Shown here: one piece after another, positions 61,599 to 64,000 of the stretch
Layout: each line of letters starts with the position of its first letter
How positions within the stretch are numbered: the first letter of the stretch is position 1
Source of the DNA: DATAOG01 sp963798075
GTDB taxonomy: Bacteria > Pseudomonadota > Alphaproteobacteria > Geminicoccales > Geminicoccaceae
Assembly: GCA_963798075.1 (NCBI GenBank)
Contig: CAWCRU010000033.1
Coordinates: 62,001-126,000, forward strand
Direction: 5' to 3'
DNA: 64,000 nt
Translations under genes and position numbers: made by a program
Notes under the pieces: model-generated
Seen by the model: only the letters and a program-made list of their open reading frames with translations
The model's database searches: none
What the model was told of the DNA's origin: nothing

Positions 61599-63614
61599 TC
61601 ACATACCCCAGGCGACCCGGCGGTCGTTCTGGCGCATCAGGTTGCGGTAACGGGCGAGCGCCCAAAGCGGGAAGTAGGCGCTGTAGCCGTGGTAGTGGAG
61701 ATAGAAGACGCGCGGGAAACCGACCGCGTTGTACAGCTCCTCGTCCCACTTCGCGCCCTGGCGCGGGGCCCGCTGGAGATAGGCGATGCCGCGCGCGACC
61801 GCCTCGCTGGATGCCTCGCCGGCCGCCATCAGGCCGAGCAGCGCCCAGGCCGTCTGCGACGGCGTGCTCGGGACCGGCTCGGCCCGGCGCTCCGGCCAGT
61901 AGCTGGCGCAGCTCTCGCCCCAGCCGCCGTCCGCCTGCTGGCGCGCCTTCACCCAGGCGACCGCGCGGCGCACGTAGGTAGCACTCATGGTCTCGCCCGC
62001 GGCGTTGAGCGCCACCAGCACCGACCAGGTGCCGTAGATGTAGTTGGTGCCCCAGCGGCCGAACCAGGAGCCGTCGGGTTCCTGCTCGCGCTTCAGATAG
62101 GCGAGTGCCCCAGCCAGCGCCGGGTGGCTGCGGTCGTAGCCCTGCTGAGCGAGCATGCTGATGCAGCGCGCCGTCAGATCCGCGGTCGGCGGGTCGAGCA
62201 GGGCGCCGTGATCGGCGAACGGGATGTTGTTGAGGTGGTCGTGGGTGTTGTCGGCATCGAACGAGCCCCAGCCGCCGTCGCGGCTCTGCAGGCCGAGCAC
62301 CCATTCGGTGCCGCGCGCGATCGCGTTCCGGTAGCGCTCCGGATCGGCCCGGTGCAGCGCGCAGACGATCACCGCGGTGTCGTCGACGTCGGGGTAGAAA
62401 TCGTTGCGGTACTCGAACGGCCAGCCGCCCGGCCTGACGTGCGGCCGGGTGCTCGCCCAGTCGCCGGCGACGTCCAGGATCTGCCGCGCGGCGACCCAGT
62501 CGAGCGCGCGGCGCAGGCTCTGCGCGGCGGCGCCGTCGGCCGCGATCGCGTCCGCCTCCATCAGGGCGTGGCAGGCGAGCGCCGTGTCCCAGAGCGGCGA
62601 CAGGCAGGGCTGGCAATAGGCGAGCTCGCGGCGCTCGACCAGGAGCTTCCTCACCGCCCGCTTGGCGATCAGAAGGTCCGGATGGTCCTTGGCATAGCCG
62701 AGGGTCGCGAACGCCATCACGCTGTTGGCGATCGCCGGGAAGATCGCGCCGAGCCCGTCCTCGCCGTTCAGGCGCAAGGTGATGAAATCGACGGCGCGCC
62801 GGATCGCGCGCGCGCGGCGCCGCCTCGAGAGACGCGGCTCGGCCAGGCGCAGGCCGCCATCGACCGCGAGGAAGAGGTGGCCCCAGCCCGAGCCGGTCGA
62901 GCTCGTGATGTAGTGCCGCTCGGCGGCGGGCGGCGTCACGAACAGCTCCTCGATCCCGATGCCGCGCGGGTTCTTCGCCCGCGGCTTGAGCGCCATCAGG
63001 ATCAGCAGCGGCACGATCACGGTCCGCGACCAGTAGGACACCTTGTCGAGGTGAAACGGGAACCAGCGCGGCAGGAGCATGATCTCGACCGGCATCACCG
63101 GCACCGCCCGCCAGGGCACCTGGCCGAACAGCGCGAGCGTGATCCGGGTGAACACGTTGCAGCGCCCGGCGCCGCCCTGGGCCAGGATGGCCGCGCGCGC
63201 GCGGCGCATGTGCGCCGCCTCGGGATCGTCGCCGAGCAGCTTGAGGGCGTAGTAGGCCTTGACGCTCGCGCTGATGTCGAGCTCGCCGCCGGCATAGAGC
63301 GGCCAGCCGCCGTGGTCGGCCTGGCGGGCGCGCAGGTAGACGCCGATCTTCTGCTCGAGCGGCGGGTCGACCTCGTCCAGGAAGTGCTCGAGCAGGATGT
63401 ACTCGGCCGGGATCGTGGCATCGGCCTCGAGCTCGAACAGCCAATGGCCATCGGCGCGCTGCAGTTGTGCCAGTCCCTGCCGGGCCTGCGCGATCACGGC
63501 GTCCAGATCTGCGCCCGGCAGCTCGCCCCAATCACCCGCGCTCGACTGGTCAGCCGAGCGCCAACGCTCGGCGACGGCCTCGCTCAGGCCGGTCTGCTGA
63601 GGCATCTCCACCAT
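61599..63614 (-). CDS. shc: squalene-hopene cyclase
   Basis: A 671-residue membrane-associated triterpene cyclase that turns squalene into hopene and hopanol. The catalytic DXDD motif is FYPDVDDTAVIVCAL near residue 370. QW repeats are visible (QSRDGGWGSFDADN, ARQQADGGWGESCASY, EPDGSWFGRWGTNYIYGTWS). Length is typical. ATG 63614 is used; a second in-frame ATG lies three codons later. The squalene-synthesis genes hpnCDE are not in the window, but the cyclase closes the hopanoid region at 49.4-63.6 kb. Confidence 0.96.
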   Translation of the reverse strand: MVEMPQQTGLSEAVAERWRSADQSSAGDWGELPGADLDAVIAQARQGLAQLQRADGHWLFELEADATIPAEYILLEHFLDEVDPPLEQKIGVYLRARQADHGGWPLYAGGELDISASVKAYYALKLLGDDPEAAHMRRARAAILAQGGAGRCNVFTRITLALFGQVPWRAVPVMPVEIMLLPRWFPFHLDKVSYWSRTVIVPLLILMALKPRAKNPRGIGIEELFVTPPAAERHYITSSTGSGWGHLFLAVDGGLRLAEPRLSRRRRARAIRRAVDFITLRLNGEDGLGAIFPAIANSVMAFATLGYAKDHPDLLIAKRAVRKLLVERRELAYCQPCLSPLWDTALACHALMEADAIAADGAAAQSLRRALDWVAARQILDVAGDWASTRPHVRPGGWPFEYRNDFYPDVDDTAVIVCALHRADPERYRNAIARGTEWVLGLQSRDGGWGSFDADNTHDHLNNIPFADHGALLDPPTADLTARCISMLAQQGYDRSHPALAGALAYLKREQEPDGSWFGRWGTNYIYGTWSVLVALNAAGETMSATYVRRAVAWVKARQQADGGWGESCASYWPERRAEPVPSTPSQTAWALLGLMAAGEASSEAVARGIAYLQRAPRQGAKWDEELYNAVGFPRVFYLHYHGYSAYFPLWALARYRNLMRQNDRRVAWGM

Positions 63615-63792
63615 TCTTCACCTTGGTTAACGCCCAACTCGCTGCCGCAATAGGCACAAAAGCGGCTGCTAAACAAGGCAGCTCGATGTCACACTTGAAT
63701 GTCGCGCTGTCCGCGCGCGTGGCGCCCGCGCCGCGGCCGGATTGACGGCCGACTTTGGGGACCGACATGTTAGAGACCTCGAGGAGCCAAAG

Positions 63793-63843
63793 ATGAACCC
63801 TGCGCGCCCGGCCGCCCCGACCCACCTTTTGGACCCGCCGTGA
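63793..63843 (+). CDS. 16-codon ORF overlapping the CoA-transferase start
   Basis: ATG 63793 with GAGGAG upstream reads MNPARPAAPTHLLDPP and stops at TGA 63841, overlapping the GTG of the next gene by 4 nt. It may be a leader peptide for translational coupling. Alternatively, one lost base would make it the true N-terminus of the CoA-transferase. Both are possible. Confidence 0.35.
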   Translation: MNPARPAAPTHLLDPP

Positions 63844-64000
63844 CGCCCGTTACCGCCACCCGCGAGCTCGCCGCGCGCATCCCGGACGGCGCCAGCCTGG
63901 CGCTGGCGCCCGACTATTCGGGCTGCGCGCTCGCGGTCGTGCGCGCCCTGATCCGCAGGCGGGCCCGCGATCTACATCTGATCGGCGTGCCGCAGCTCGG
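63840..64000 (+). CDS. CoA-transferase subunit (family I, alpha-like), truncated by the window edge
   Basis: Only the first 53 codons are present, from GTG 63840. TATRELAARIPDGASLALAP and VVRALIRRRARDLHLIGVP match the N-terminal nucleotide-binding region of family I CoA-transferase subunits (glutaconate CoA-transferase type), which move CoA between acyl-CoA and an acid. The substrate and second subunit are outside the window. Confidence 0.65.
   Translation, partial: MTPVTATRELAARIPDGASLALAPDYSGCALAVVRALIRRRARDLHLIGVPQL

Noticed and set aside
1..64000. CRISPR arrays, rRNA or tRNA genes
   Set aside because: I scanned for regularly spaced repeats and for TTCGA-type tRNA arms and found none I could support.

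Overview
The window is very GC-rich chromosomal DNA from a hopanoid-making, PHA-storing bacterium. The protein types (HspQ, a homodimeric E1-type dehydrogenase, class I PHA synthase, a complete hpn-type hopanoid block, a secreted DUF6134-type protein) point to an alphaproteobacterium, most plausibly in Rhodospirillales or near Geminicoccaceae. That placement is inference; no rRNA or tRNA gene is visible. Genes are tightly packed with many 1-4 nt overlaps. The real genes carry numerous single-base frame breaks, including one in the essential aspS, so the underlying sequence probably has indel errors, mainly single-base insertions concentrated between about 37 and 54 kb.

Left part (1-13.9 kb): a truncated FitA-type antitoxin at the edge, aspS, RNase D, an SDR epimerase, a pdxY/E1-dehydrogenase operon, two proteins with cyclic-nucleotide-binding domains (one fused to a thioredoxin-reductase-like module without its CxxC), a cupin, a DUF6134-type secreted protein and phaC.

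14.1-20.6 kb: a carbohydrate or polyol ABC importer with two different ATPase genes whose defects are complementary (one lacks the H-loop His, the other has a broken signature motif). A strong hairpin separates the binding-protein gene from the permeases.

20.8-35.7 kb: mixed metabolic genes: cytochrome b561, a TPP enzyme, hemW, an FMN reductase, an NTF2-like protein, a peroxiredoxin-like protein, PhyH, an M20 peptidase, HspQ, a sulfotransferase, a sugar isomerase/dehydrogenase pair, a HEPN remnant, YciI and an aldo-keto reductase.

35.7-44.8 kb: a second ABC importer whose permease genes are separated from its binding-protein, GNAT and ATPase genes by about 4.4 kb of accessory DNA. That DNA holds a higBA toxin-antitoxin pair whose toxin gene is cut by an insertion of about 0.84 kb, a VOC protein, DNA topoisomerase IB, coiled-coil proteins and a decayed gene.

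44.9-49.4 kb: an SRPBCC protein and a Tm-1-like pair (PEP-hydrolase-type TIM barrel and UPF0261) split by an adenylate cyclase-TPR gene.

49.4-63.6 kb: an envelope/hopanoid region: a PagL-type lipid A deacylase, HpnM and HpnN, an unusual nucleotidyltransferase plus CDP-alcohol phosphatidyltransferase pair, HpnA, an HpnL-like membrane protein, IspH, HpnH, HpnG, a GDPD-type phosphodiesterase, a small putative toxin/immunity pair and squalene-hopene cyclase. The window ends in a CoA-transferase subunit gene.
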